A stretch of 64,000 nt of DNA from Streptomyces sp. NRRL S-1022 (lineage in GTDB: Bacteria; Actinomycetota; Actinomycetes; Streptomycetales; Streptomycetaceae). Made by a program: the position numbers and the translations under genes. This document shows, one piece after another, positions 13,201 through 23,424 of this stretch (positions are counted from its first letter, which is position 1; every line of letters begins with the position of its first letter). The stretch spans positions 186,001 to 250,000 of the forward strand of contig NZ_JOIU01000006.1 of the NCBI RefSeq assembly GCF_000720135.1. Reading direction: 5' to 3'. The notes under the pieces were generated by a model. It was not told the DNA's origin. It was given only the letters and a program-made list of their open reading frames with translations, and made no database searches.

Positions 13201-15642
13201 GTGGACACGGTGGACTTCACCACCGTCCTCGACCGGGTCCGTGCCGCCTGCCTGGCCGTCCACGGCCACCCGGCGAACGCGTTCCACGACATCGTCCGCG
13301 CCCTGGGCGGACAGCCCGACGGCAGCCGCGCCCCCGTCGTCCGCACCCTGCTGGTGCTCCAGAACCTGCCCGTCGAACCCTGGGAGGCGGCGGGTATCCG
13401 CGCCGAACCGTTCGAACTCCCCTCACCAGGCGCCCAGTTCGAGCTCTCGGTGCATCTGGGCGAGAGCCCGGACGGTTCGCTGGCGGGCCACGCGGTGTAC
13501 GCCGCCGACCTCTTCGACGAGGCCACCGTCGCCGGCCTGCTGGACGGCCTGCCGAACCTGCTGGCCGCGGCGCTCGACCGGCCCACGGCCCCCGTCGCCG
13601 GCCTGCCGCTGCTGACGGCCGCCGAGACCGAGGAGCGGGTCCGCACCGTCTGCAACGGCGGTCCCGCCGCCCTGGACCACGGCGTCGTGCACCACCTCCT
13701 GCGCCGGGCCGCCGGTGACTTCCCGGACGTCCGGGCCGTGGTCTGGGACGAAGGGGTGCTCACCTACCGCGAGCTGATGTCCCGCGTGCACGCGCTGGCC
13801 GCCCGGCTCGGCGCGCTCGGCACGGGCCCGGACCAGCCGGTCGCCGTCTGCCTGCCCCGCTCCCCGGAACTGGTCGTCGCGGTGTGCGCGGTGCTCGTCG
13901 CCGGCGGCGCCTACGTGCCGCTCGACCCCTCCCACCCGCCGGCCCGGCTCGCCCGGCAGGTCACCGGCACCTCCGCCCGGGTTCTGATCGGCACACAGGA
14001 GACGGCGCGACGCGTGCTGTCCGGGCTCGACGGCACCGCCACCGCACCGGCCGTGCTCGACGCCGTACCCGCCGCCGGGCCCACCGCCGGGCCGGCCACG
14101 GCCCCGGACCCGCCGCACCCTGCACCGCCGCACCCCGAACCGCTGGTACACCCCGCACACCTGGCCAACATCCTGCACACCTCGGGCTCCACCGGCGAAC
14201 CCAAGGCCGTCATGACCACGCACGCCGCCCTCGCCAACCGGCTGGCATGGGTGCACCAGGAGTACGGGCTGCGCCCAGGCGAGGCCGTGCTGCACAAGAC
14301 ACCCGTGAGTTTCGACGTAGCCGGCTGGGAACTCCTGGCTCCGCTGACCACCGGCGCCACCGTGGTCCTGGCCCGGCCCGAGGGCCACCGCGACCCCGCC
14401 TACCTCGCCCGCCTGATCACCCGGCACGCCGTCACCACCTGCCACTTCGTGCCGTCCATGCTCGACGCCTTCCTGGCGGAACCCCAGGTGGCGGCCTGCG
14501 CGCCCGTGCTGCGCCGGGTGGTGTGCAGCGGCGAGGAACTGCCGCCCGCCCTCGCCGAGCGCTTCGCCCGCGTCCTGCCCGGAGTGGAGCTGCACAACCT
14601 GTACGGACCCGCCGAGGCGGCCATCGACGTCACCGCCCACCCGGTCCCGCTGCCCCCGGCCGGCCGGACCCGCCTGCCGATCGGGCGGCCGATCGCCGGC
14701 ACCGAGGTGTACGTCCTGGACTCCGCCGGACACCTCGCCCCGCCCATGGCGCCGGGCGAGCTGTACATCGGCGGCCTCGCACCGGCCCGCGGCTACCTCG
14801 GGCAGCCGGCGCTCACCGCGGAGAAGTTCGTCCCGCACCCCTTCGTCCCCGGTGCCCGGCTGTACCGCACCGGCGACCGCGGGCGCCTCCTGCCCGACGG
14901 CAGCCTGGAGTTCCTGGGCCGGACCGACCGGCAGTTCAAGATCCGCGGACAGCGGGTGGAGGCCGCGGAGATCGAGACCGTCCTCGGCCGCCACCCGGCC
15001 GTCCGCGCCGCCGTGGTGGCGGCCCGCCCCGGTCCGGACGGCCGGCCCCGTCTGCTGGCCTGGGCGGTGGCCGGCACCGCCGCGTCACCCGGCCCCGACG
15101 GCCTGCGCGCCTTCCTGGCCGAACGGCTGCCGCCCGGACTGCTGCCCGACGCCGTGTACCTGCTCGACCGGCTGCCGGTCGGTCCGCACGGCAAACTGGA
15201 CCCGGCCGCGCTGCCCGAACCCGCGGCCCACGAGCCGGCCGGCCGGCCCGGTGCACCCGCCCGGACCGCCCCCCGGGACGCCGTGGAACGCTCGCTGGCC
15301 GTCATCTGGAGCGAGGTGCTCGGCATCGGGGAACCGTCCGTGACCGACGACTTCTTCGCCCTCGGCGGCCACTCGCTGCTGGCCACCCGGCTCGCCGTAC
15401 GCGTCCGCGCCGACTTCGGGCTGGAACTGCCGGTCGGGGAACTGCTGAGCGGCGGCCCGCTGACCATCGAGCGGCTGGCCGGCCTGATCCAGACCCGGCA
15501 GCTGACCCAGACCGACGGCGAGGAGCTGGGCGAAGTCCTGGACTGGCTGGCCGAGTTGTCCGACGAACAGGTCGCGGAACTGCTGGCCGGCCCGGGGCAA
15601 GCCCGGCAACTCCCCGACACCGCACCCGACACCGGGACCTGA
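10276..15642 (+). CDS. Starter NRPS: FAAL-T-C-A(Ser)-T
   Basis: Protein of 1788 residues that starts lipopeptide assembly. A fatty acyl-AMP ligase (about 1-560) has YTSGSTGRPKG near 165, the VPVYPPTG and SWLPPYHDMGLIGG signatures and the RTSSGKIRR end. A carrier follows (GLDSL, Ser near 624). The condensation domain has HHIVLDG near 809. The adenylation domain has HTSGSTGEPK near 1300 and specificity residues D-V-W-H-V-S-L-I-D-K (serine). The final carrier has LGGHS near 1698. FAAL domains activate free fatty acids as adenylates and load them on the carrier, so the first product is N-acyl-serine. The start codon overlaps the previous stop and follows GGAGGAGGG. Although third in gene order it should act first, so the cluster is not colinear. 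Confidence 0.94.
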   Translation: MSTSFVELLRERAGTAPHRLALEFALGEDTYLPLDHAGLDRRARAVAALVQDHVPPGGRVLIVHQPGPDYVGAFLGCLYAGAVAVPVYPPTGARGRDRLAAVIADAGAELALADREFLDGPADARDGLGTAGTVHWAAGDDVDPARAEDWTEHRPAPDDLAFLQYTSGSTGRPKGVMVSHGNLVHNSAVIARALGLTEDSRAVSWLPPYHDMGLIGGILQPLHTGFPCTLLSPLAFMYRPARWLHELTRTRATVTAAPDFAYGEAVRRVTPEDRRALDLSALRHALVGAEPVRGATLDRFAETFAGTGFDRSAFVPCYGLAEATLFVCGGTRPSAEPARLRVERTALDEGRAVVAPGGPHSRELVGCGRAEDEDLLLVVDPASGRPLPDDEVGEVWVGGPTVALGYWQRPRQTRETFAARAAGHPGRVFLRTGDRGFRHDGELFLTGRNDDLMIVRGRNHYAPDLEQTAEAAHPALQPARSAAFTVDDDAGGRIVLVHEVRGRLDADAVSRITAAVRESVADGHGVRVDDVVLVRLGAIPRTSSGKIRRAECRTRWLAGDLVPVAAPPAAPAPAAAVPIAVAPAAGAVPVAGGPPDGLLRLAAAELGTSPAALDPDVPLVAQGLDSLRAVRLLAALREEHKLAVTLAALLGGLTPRDLAGLPQQEPVRPAADGPWGPTAAQERMWLLDQMGAGGAYHIAGGLDITGPLDAGVFQECLTHLLATTPALRSVFPAGPDGLPTVEVRPPGDSHRPTVMDLSGPPREPGRAARARDLLARLAAEPFDLAAGPLVRVLLVRLGPTRWMLGLAAHHIVLDGWSLGLLLRRLADGYRRLTAGGTPPVPAAGRPPAPRPAFTDADAAFWRARIGTARPVALPTDRPAPALPTWRGGALPVRIDAGLAGRLRALAAERGATPFMVLMAAFGVLLGRWSGQDDLVVGTVVSGRGGGEDTEHVGLLADTVPVRVSLRPPGEGPADTVDTVDFTTVLDRVRAACLAVHGHPANAFHDIVRALGGQPDGSRAPVVRTLLVLQNLPVEPWEAAGIRAEPFELPSPGAQFELSVHLGESPDGSLAGHAVYAADLFDEATVAGLLDGLPNLLAAALDRPTAPVAGLPLLTAAETEERVRTVCNGGPAALDHGVVHHLLRRAAGDFPDVRAVVWDEGVLTYRELMSRVHALAARLGALGTGPDQPVAVCLPRSPELVVAVCAVLVAGGAYVPLDPSHPPARLARQVTGTSARVLIGTQETARRVLSGLDGTATAPAVLDAVPAAGPTAGPATAPDPPHPAPPHPEPLVHPAHLANILHTSGSTGEPKAVMTTHAALANRLAWVHQEYGLRPGEAVLHKTPVSFDVAGWELLAPLTTGATVVLARPEGHRDPAYLARLITRHAVTTCHFVPSMLDAFLAEPQVAACAPVLRRVVCSGEELPPALAERFARVLPGVELHNLYGPAEAAIDVTAHPVPLPPAGRTRLPIGRPIAGTEVYVLDSAGHLAPPMAPGELYIGGLAPARGYLGQPALTAEKFVPHPFVPGARLYRTGDRGRLLPDGSLEFLGRTDRQFKIRGQRVEAAEIETVLGRHPAVRAAVVAARPGPDGRPRLLAWAVAGTAASPGPDGLRAFLAERLPPGLLPDAVYLLDRLPVGPHGKLDPAALPEPAAHEPAGRPGAPARTAPRDAVERSLAVIWSEVLGIGEPSVTDDFFALGGHSLLATRLAVRVRADFGLELPVGELLSGGPLTIERLAGLIQTRQLTQTDGEELGEVLDWLAELSDEQVAELLAGPGQARQLPDTAPDTGT

Positions 15643-15734
15643 CGGCTGTGCGGGAGCTTCCCGACTCTCGCCCCGCCGTCCCGGATGACATGCTGCCAAT
15701 CAAGATCACCCGACCTCGTCCCAGGGGGAGTGCC

Positions 15735-15902
15735 ATGTCCGCGTGGGCCCGCCGCACGAGCGGCCCGGGAGGCGCACCCGCCGTGGCACCGCCGACGACC
15801 CTTCCGTCCGTGGGCCGCGGCGCCCACGGAGGTCCCGTCCCGCTCCGGGCCGGGAGCCGCGCAGCCGCCGCACCGGAACCGACACACAGGGAGCGGACAT
15901 GA
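15735..15902 (+). CDS. Possible small ORF (55 aa) translationally coupled to the MbtH gene
   Basis: An ATG preceded at good spacing by AGGGGGAG opens a 55-codon frame rich in Ala, Arg, Gly and Pro. Its TGA overlaps the ATG of the MbtH-like gene (ATGA). It lies in the 256-bp gap after the starter NRPS, the only sizeable gap in the left block besides the 73-bp gap after the MbtH-like gene. The peptide resembles nothing I recognise. It could be a leader that couples ribosomes to the MbtH start, or chance. Confidence 0.35.
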   Translation: MSAWARRTSGPGGAPAVAPPTTLPSVGRGAHGGPVPLRAGSRAAAAPEPTHRERT

Positions 15903-16099
15903 CCGACGCCGTGACCGCACGCTACGTCGTGGTCGTCAACGACGAGGAGCAGTACTCCATCTGGCCGGCCGGGAGGCTGGTGCCGGCCGGCTGGCGGGCG
16001 GTGGGCCGGGCCGCGACCAAGGACGCCTGCCTGGCCGACATCGAGACCCGGTGGACCGACATGAGGCCGCTGAGCCTGCGGCGGGCCATGGAGTCCTGA
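15899..16099 (+). CDS. MbtH-like NRPS chaperone
   Basis: A 66-residue protein with the full MbtH signature: [19 protein letters not shown], the Cys-Leu-x-x-Ile-Glu segment and the closing [10 protein letters not shown]. MbtH proteins bind adenylation domains and raise their solubility and activity, so one or more of the four A domains nearby probably depends on it. The ATG overlaps the stop of a small upstream frame. The next gene begins 73 bp downstream with its own strong GAGGAGGG site. Confidence 0.95.
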   Translation: MTDAVTARYVVVVNDEEQYSIWPAGRLVPAGWRAVGRAATKDACLADIETRWTDMRPLSLRRAMES

Positions 16100-16172
16100 G
16101 CGCCGCCGGCCGGTCCCGTCCGGGAGCACGCCGACGTCTTGCAGGAACCGAGCCGACACACGAGGAGGGCGG

Positions 16173-17998
<1,826 letters not shown>

Positions 17999-18002
<4 letters not shown>

Positions 18003-18958
18003 CGGCGCAGACCACGGACTTCTCCCTCACCCCCGAGGAACTGGCGGCCTTCCACCGCGACGGCTTCGCGGGCCCCTTCACCCTCTACGAACCCGAGGAG
18101 ATCGCCGACCGGTGGGGCCGGACCCGGCTGGAACTGCTCGACCGCAGCCACGCCGTCTACCGCGCCGACGCGGCCGTCTCGGGCAGCACCAACATCGCCA
18201 ACTACGACCGCCACCTCGACCACCCGTTCCTCGCCCAGCACATCGGCCGCCCCGAGATCGTGGACCGCGTCGCCGGCATCCTCGGCCCCGACGTGCTGTG
18301 CTGGCGCACCGAGTTCTTCCCCAAGAACCCGGGCGACGAGGGCACCGACTGGCACCAGGCGGACACCTTCGCCAACGCCTCCGGCAGCCCGCAGATCCTG
18401 TGGCCCGGCGCATCCCGCTTCGGCGGCACCATCACCGTCTGGTGCGCCTTCAGCGAGGCCACCGTCGACATGGGCTGCCTGCAGTTCATCCCCGGCACCC
18501 ACGAGTCCATGAACTACGACGAGACCAAACGCATGCACTACGCGCCCGAACGCAACGCCTCCGTGGTGAAGGACGGCGTGCGGCGCGGCTTCTTCGGCTA
18601 CGACTACCGGGAGCTGCAGATCGACCCGGACTTCAAGCCCGACGAGTCGAAGGCCGTGTCGATGGAGATGCGCGCCGGGCAGTTCATCGTCTTCTGGTCG
18701 ACCCTCATGCACGCCTCCCATCCGCACTCCGGCAGGAGCAAGCAGATGCGGATGGGCTACGCGTCCCGGTACGTCCCCACCTCGGTGCGGATCTACCCGG
18801 ACACCGAGGTCATCGAGGAGTACGGCGGCACGGTGAGCCTGGACCGCTACGGCGCGGTGCTGGTCAGCGGCGAGGACCGCTACGGCCACAACACCCTGGC
18901 CGGACACACCACCCGGGGCGTCCCGTTCCCGCACCGCTCCCGGCCGGCGACCCGGTGA
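17999..18958 (+). CDS. Fe(II)/2-oxoglutarate non-heme halogenase (SyrB2-type)
   Basis: A 319-residue protein similar to SyrB2 from end to end, as far as I recall that sequence, with shared stretches such as [16 protein letters not shown], [18 protein letters not shown] and [14 protein letters not shown]. The iron site is His119-Gln-Ala121 with distal His238. Ala in place of the hydroxylase Asp/Glu leaves room for chloride and marks a halogenase rather than a phytanoyl-CoA-type hydroxylase. Arg257 matches the 2-oxoglutarate-binding Arg of SyrB2. Members chlorinate unactivated methyl or methylene carbons of aminoacyl groups held on a carrier. The partner A-T protein is immediately upstream and the transfer enzyme immediately downstream (TGATG overlap). 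Chlorination may be final (4-chlorothreonine type) or cryptic, setting up ring closure. Confidence 0.95.
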
Positions 18959-20067
18959 TGGACCCGTCGAGGCGCCTGGCGGAGGCCCTCGTCGACGCCG
19001 ACGCCCTCGTCCGCGCCGTGCCCGGCCTGCGGGTCGCCTCGACGCCCGGCGCCCCGCTGACCCAGGTGCGGCTGGACTCCGTCACCGGGCAGCTGGGACT
19101 GCCCCGGCTGGAGGTGGTCGCGGACCCCGACGGCCTGTGGTCCGTGGAACTGGCACTCACCAGACACCTGGCCCGGGCGAGCGCCGGGGACGGCACGGCC
19201 GCCGGGCCGGCGGGTCAGTGGCGTACCGAGGGGCCGGTCCCGGTCCGGGCCACCGACGGCACCGCGCTGCGCTGCTGGTCGGCCGGGCCCCCGGACGCCC
19301 CCGTCGTCGCCCTGGTGACGGCCTGCGGCATGCCGGCCGGGCTCACCGCGGGATGGATGCGGGCGCTCGCCGGCCCGTTCCGCGTGGTGACCTGGGAGAG
19401 CCGGGGCATGTTCGGCGCGCCGGACGCGGACGGTCCCGCCCCGCTCGGCGCGCATGACGTGGCCTCCCAGGCCGGCGACCTGCTCGCGGTCCTCGACGCC
19501 CTGGACGTCCCCGGTGCCCATGTGATGGGACTGTGCGGCGGAGCGGTCCTCGCGCTGGCCGCGGCGGCCACCGCCGGCCCGCGGGTCAGCTCGCTCAGCC
19601 TGTGGCACGGCGACTACGACCTCGGGGACGCGGCACCGCGGACGGAGCACCAGCGTGACATGCAGGCCATGATGGCGATGGCCGCCCGCGGCCCGGAGAA
19701 GGCGGCGGGCGTGCACCGGCTGATGCGCCGCCCCGTGGTGCTGGACTCGCTGCGCCCCGACATCGCCCACCACCTCATCTACCCTTACGCGACTCCGCTG
19801 TTGCTGCACCGCTACGGCCTGCTCAACGGAGCGATCATGTCCCACGACTCCCGCCCCTACCTGTCGGCCGCCCAGCCCGTGCTCGTGGTGACCAGCCGGG
19901 ACGACGTCACCGCCCACCCGGCCGGATCGCGCTACGTCGCGGCCCACCTGCCCCGGGCGCGGCTGGTCACCCGGCCGTCCGGCGACCACCTCACCGCGTT
20001 CGACGCGGGCCCGGAGGTGGTCCGGCTCGCCGAGCGGTTCCTGAGCGACGTCCTGGAGGACGCATGA
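18958..20067 (+). CDS. SyrC/CmaE-type aminoacyl transferase (Cys alpha/beta-hydrolase)
   Basis: A 369-residue alpha/beta-hydrolase-fold protein whose nucleophile elbow is GLCGG with Cys193 instead of Ser. An acid and a His are plausible in SRDD and PSGDH near the C terminus. A Cys nucleophile is typical of SyrC and CmaE, which shuttle an aminoacyl group between carrier proteins by a covalent thioester. Direct placement after the halogenase fits moving the chlorinated residue from the A-T didomain to another carrier: the one fused to the FkbM methyltransferase (next gene) or an NRPS carrier. The first 90 residues have no motif I recognise. Confidence 0.88.
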   Translation: MDPSRRLAEALVDADALVRAVPGLRVASTPGAPLTQVRLDSVTGQLGLPRLEVVADPDGLWSVELALTRHLARASAGDGTAAGPAGQWRTEGPVPVRATDGTALRCWSAGPPDAPVVALVTACGMPAGLTAGWMRALAGPFRVVTWESRGMFGAPDADGPAPLGAHDVASQAGDLLAVLDALDVPGAHVMGLCGGAVLALAAAATAGPRVSSLSLWHGDYDLGDAAPRTEHQRDMQAMMAMAARGPEKAAGVHRLMRRPVVLDSLRPDIAHHLIYPYATPLLLHRYGLLNGAIMSHDSRPYLSAAQPVLVVTSRDDVTAHPAGSRYVAAHLPRARLVTRPSGDHLTAFDAGPEVVRLAERFLSDVLEDA

Positions 20068-21503
20068 GCCAGTTCGAGGACACCGACCCGGCCGGGCGGC
20101 TCGCGGCGGTGCTGCGCGAGCACGCGGCCGTGGCCGACGCCGCCGTGGAGGTACCGGACGGCGGCGGCCCCGCGGTCGTCCGCCTGGTCCCCGACCCGGA
20201 GCGGGCCCCGCTGCTGCACCGCTCGGCGGCCGTGGAGGCGGCCGGCCGCCTCGGCCCGCTCGGCTGGCACGAGCCCGCCGCCGACCTGCGGGTGGCCGGG
20301 GTGAACCGCAGCGAGAGCGACTTCCTCCACCGCGAGATCTTCGTGGACGACGTCTACTTCCGGCACGGCGTCGACCTGCCCGCCGGTGCCGTCGTCGTGG
20401 ACGTCGGCGCCAACATCGGCATGTTCACCCTGTGCGCGGCCCGCCGCAGCCCCGGAGCACGGATCATCGCCTGCGAACCGCTCGCCGAACTCGCCGCCGC
20501 GGTGGCCGTCAACGCCGAAGTGCACGCGGCCGACGTCACGGTCGTCGCCCGGGCCGTCGGCGCCGCCGAGGGGGAGGCGGACTTCACCTTCTACCCGCAC
20601 AACAGCGTGATGTCCGGCGCGTTCGCCGACGCCGACGACGACCGGCGCACGCTGCGCGGCTACCTGCTCACCGGCGCCGACAGCGAGGGCGTGGACCCGC
20701 AGGACCGGCTCGTGGCCGACCGGCTCGCCGCCGACCTGCTGGCCGCCGAGCACCGGCGGGTCGCCGTCACCACGCTCGCCCGGATCGCCGCCGACCACGG
20801 GCTGACCCGGATCGACCTGCTCAAGATCGACGTGGAGAAGGCCGAGGAGGACGTGCTGCGGGGCATCAGCCCCGAGCTGTGGGCCGGCATCCGGCAGATC
20901 GTGATGGAGGTGCACGACATCGACGGACGCCTGGCCTCCGTCACCAAGACCCTGGAGGGCCGGGGTTTCGGCGTCGTCCACGAGCAGGACCCGCGGCTGG
21001 CCGACACCGCCTGCGTCAACGTCTACGCCCGCCGCCCCGGCGCGCCCGGGGACACCGGCGCCCGCCCGCCCGGGACCGCGCACCGGCCAAATCCCGGGCC
21101 GGTGCTGTGGCGCCTGGAGGCCGAACTGCGCGACCTGCTGGCCCGCAGGCTGCCCGGCACCCCGGCACCGGGCCGGTTCGAACTCACCACCGACCTCGGG
21201 GCGGCCGGCGAGCGCGCGGAGGAGGTGCCCCGGGCCACCGTCCCGCTCTCGGCCCGTGCCGAGGTCTTCGCCCGGGTCTGGGCGGGCATCTTCGGCGCCG
21301 AGGCGGTCCGCCCGGACGCGGACTTCTTCGACCTCGGAGGCGACTCGCTGACCGCCATGCGCCTGCTGACCCGGCTGGAGGAGCAGCTCGGCGAGGACGC
21401 GCTGGAACCGGACCTGATCTTCACCGCCGGCACCTTCGGCGCGCTGGCCGCCGCCGTCGAGGCCTCCGGTGAGCAGCCCTCCGGTCCGGCCCGGTCCCGG
21501 TGA
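20064..21503 (+). CDS. FkbM-family methyltransferase fused to a carrier (T) domain
   Basis: A 479-residue fusion. Residues about 95-330 are an FkbM-type SAM methyltransferase (VVVDVGANIGMFTL glycine-rich motif near 110, then ACEPL, and LLKIDVEKAEEDVL). Residues about 390-465 are a carrier domain with DLGGDS, phosphopantetheine Ser428. The first 50 residues (LREHAAVADAAVEVPDGG) resemble the A9 region after an adenylation core, as if the protein were cut from an MT-bearing NRPS module. FkbM enzymes usually make O-methyl ethers. A fused carrier suggests the substrate is tethered here, probably after delivery by the Cys transferase. Overlaps both neighbours by 4 bp. A GTGA junction starts the next gene. 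Confidence 0.85.
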   Translation: MSQFEDTDPAGRLAAVLREHAAVADAAVEVPDGGGPAVVRLVPDPERAPLLHRSAAVEAAGRLGPLGWHEPAADLRVAGVNRSESDFLHREIFVDDVYFRHGVDLPAGAVVVDVGANIGMFTLCAARRSPGARIIACEPLAELAAAVAVNAEVHAADVTVVARAVGAAEGEADFTFYPHNSVMSGAFADADDDRRTLRGYLLTGADSEGVDPQDRLVADRLAADLLAAEHRRVAVTTLARIAADHGLTRIDLLKIDVEKAEEDVLRGISPELWAGIRQIVMEVHDIDGRLASVTKTLEGRGFGVVHEQDPRLADTACVNVYARRPGAPGDTGARPPGTAHRPNPGPVLWRLEAELRDLLARRLPGTPAPGRFELTTDLGAAGERAEEVPRATVPLSARAEVFARVWAGIFGAEAVRPDADFFDLGGDSLTAMRLLTRLEEQLGEDALEPDLIFTAGTFGALAAAVEASGEQPSGPARSR

Positions 21504-22240
21504 CCTCCACCAGCCGGTGGTTCCACCGCCCGCTGGCCCGGCCCGCCGCCCGGGTCCGGCTGGTGGGCCTGCCGTACGCGGGCGGCGGCGCGGCGGTCTT
21601 CCGGGACTGGGCCGAGGAGCTGTCCCCGGACGTGGAGCCGGTGTGGGTCCGGCTGCCCGGCCGGGAGAGCCGGCTGGGCGAACGGCCGCTGTCCGACTGG
21701 GACGCGCTGGTCGGCGCGTTCGGCCGCGCCCTGATGCGGCACGTGCCCTCGCCGTACGTCCTGTTCGGACACAGCATGGGCGGCATGCTCGCGTACGAGG
21801 CGGCGACCGCCGGACTCGGCCGCCCACCGGAACGCGTCGTCATCTCGGCCTGCCGCGCCCCGGGCGTCGCCCGCGCCCTGCCCGCCATCCACCACCTGCC
21901 GGAGCCGGAATTCGCCGCCCGGCTGCGCGACCTGGGCGGCGCTCCGGCGGAGGTCCTGGCCAGTCCCGGCCTGTTCCGGCTGTTCGCACCCGCCCTGCGC
22001 GCCGATGTGCGGCTGGCCGAGACCTGGCCGGCGCACCCGCCGCGCCCCGTCCCCGTCCCCGTCACCGTGCTGTGGGGCGACGCCGACCCGGTCGCCCCGC
22101 CCAGCGCCGTACGGGCGTGGCGGCATCTGGCGTCCGGCGGGTTCCGGGGCCACGAGGTGACCGGCGGCCACTTCTTCCTCTCCGACCCGTCCGCCGGCGT
22201 GGTGGACCTGCTCAACCGCGAACTCGGAGCCGCCGGATGA
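21500..22240 (+). CDS. Second thioesterase (type II)
   Basis: A 246-residue thioesterase with GHSMGG as nucleophile elbow, an Asp in LWGDADPV and a His in GGHFF. GTG start overlapping the previous stop (GTGA). It is a separate enzyme from the one at 1529. In the coronamic acid pathway a discrete thioesterase (CmaT) frees the finished amino acid from its carrier. Its place between the FkbM-carrier fusion and the flavoprotein fits that role, but release of the whole peptide is also possible. Confidence 0.9.
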   Translation: MTSTSRWFHRPLARPAARVRLVGLPYAGGGAAVFRDWAEELSPDVEPVWVRLPGRESRLGERPLSDWDALVGAFGRALMRHVPSPYVLFGHSMGGMLAYEAATAGLGRPPERVVISACRAPGVARALPAIHHLPEPEFAARLRDLGGAPAEVLASPGLFRLFAPALRADVRLAETWPAHPPRPVPVPVTVLWGDADPVAPPSAVRAWRHLASGGFRGHEVTGGHFFLSDPSAGVVDLLNRELGAAG

Positions 22241-23409
22241 CACGATCCGTCTACCTGACCGAACGGCACGAGGAGTTCCGCGCCCGGGTGCGGGCGGTGC
22301 TGGACGCGCTCGCCGGGCCGGCCGGCGAGTCCTGGGAGCGGGAGGGGCGACTGCCCCGTACGGCGTGGAAGGTCCTCGGCGACGAGGGCCTGCTGGGCCT
22401 GCTGCACCCCCGGCGGGTGGGCGGCACGGAGCAGGACCTGTTCACGTCCGTGGTGTTCCTGGAGGAACTCGGCCGCACCGGCTTCGGCGGCTGCCGCGCC
22501 GCGGTGTCCGTGCACGCCTACATGGCCACGCACTACCTGGCGGCGGCCCGCGATCCCGTGCTGGACCGCGACTACCTCGCCCCCGCGGTCCGCGGCGACC
22601 GGGTCGCCGCCCTGGCGATCACCGAACCCGGCGCGGGCGCGGACCTGTCCGGGCTCGTCACCACGGCGGAACAGGACGGCGGCCACTATGTGGTCCGCGG
22701 GGTGAAGTCCATGGTCAGCAACGGCACGAGCGCCGATTTCCACGTCGTGGCCGTCCGCACCGCGCCCCCCGCCGGCTCCGGGCCGCGCGGCACGACGGGG
22801 CTCTCCCTGCTGGTGGTCGACGCCCGGCTGCCCGGCATCACCACCGAGCCGGTGGCCACCCTCGGCTGGCGCTCCGCGGGCACGGCCACGGTGACCTACG
22901 ACGGGGTACGGGTCCCGGTGGGCTGCCTGCTCGGTCGGCCCGGCAGCGGCTTCTACCAGCTGATGCGGGGCCTGCAACTGGAACGCCTGGTCGCCGCGGC
23001 GGCGGCGCTCGGCGGCATGGACCGCTGCCTGGAGGACACCCGGCGCTTCCTGACCGGACGCCGGGCGTTCGGCGGCCACCTGGCCGACCTCCAGGCCCCC
23101 GCCCACCGCATCGCCGACCTCGCGACCGAGCTCGCGGCGGCCCGTCAGCTCGTCTACCACGCGGCCTGGCTCTACGAGCAGGGGGAGTTGCCGGCCACCG
23201 AGTGCTCGATGGCCAAGCTGCACACGACGGAACTGGCGTGCCGGCTGGCCGAGACCAGCCTCCAACTGCACGGCTCGGCGGGCTACCTGGACTCCTCGGC
23301 GGTGGCGCGGATCCACCGCGACGCCCGCGCGGCCACCATCGCCGCCGGGCCGAGCGAGGTCATGCGTGATCTCATCGGACGGGCGGTGCTGCGGGCCCCG
23401 GCGTCCTGA
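22237..23409 (+). CDS. Acyl-CoA-dehydrogenase-like flavoprotein; candidate carrier-bound desaturase or cyclopropane former
   Basis: A 390-residue acyl-CoA dehydrogenase fold protein with the FAD-contact motifs AITEPGAGAD and the C-terminal GPSEVMRDLIG. At the usual MCAD base position (Glu376) it has Ala, but a Glu sits in the LQLERLV helix, as in isovaleryl-CoA dehydrogenase, so the catalytic base is probably relocated, not lost. With no other fatty-acid genes nearby and direct overlap with the halogenase set, the substrate is likely an aminoacyl-carrier. KtzA of kutzneride biosynthesis is a homologous fold that closes a cyclopropane from a chlorinated aminoacyl carrier, which is one possible role here; alpha,beta-desaturation is the other. 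Confidence 0.88.
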   Translation: MTRSVYLTERHEEFRARVRAVLDALAGPAGESWEREGRLPRTAWKVLGDEGLLGLLHPRRVGGTEQDLFTSVVFLEELGRTGFGGCRAAVSVHAYMATHYLAAARDPVLDRDYLAPAVRGDRVAALAITEPGAGADLSGLVTTAEQDGGHYVVRGVKSMVSNGTSADFHVVAVRTAPPAGSGPRGTTGLSLLVVDARLPGITTEPVATLGWRSAGTATVTYDGVRVPVGCLLGRPGSGFYQLMRGLQLERLVAAAAALGGMDRCLEDTRRFLTGRRAFGGHLADLQAPAHRIADLATELAAARQLVYHAAWLYEQGELPATECSMAKLHTTELACRLAETSLQLHGSAGYLDSSAVARIHRDARAATIAAGPSEVMRDLIGRAVLRAPAS

Positions 23410-23424
23410 GGGGCCGGCGTCCGG

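Noticed and set aside
22237..23409. Catalytically dead acyl-CoA dehydrogenase because the usual Glu is Ala
   Set aside because: A Glu in the LQLERL helix matches the alternative base position of isovaleryl-CoA dehydrogenase.
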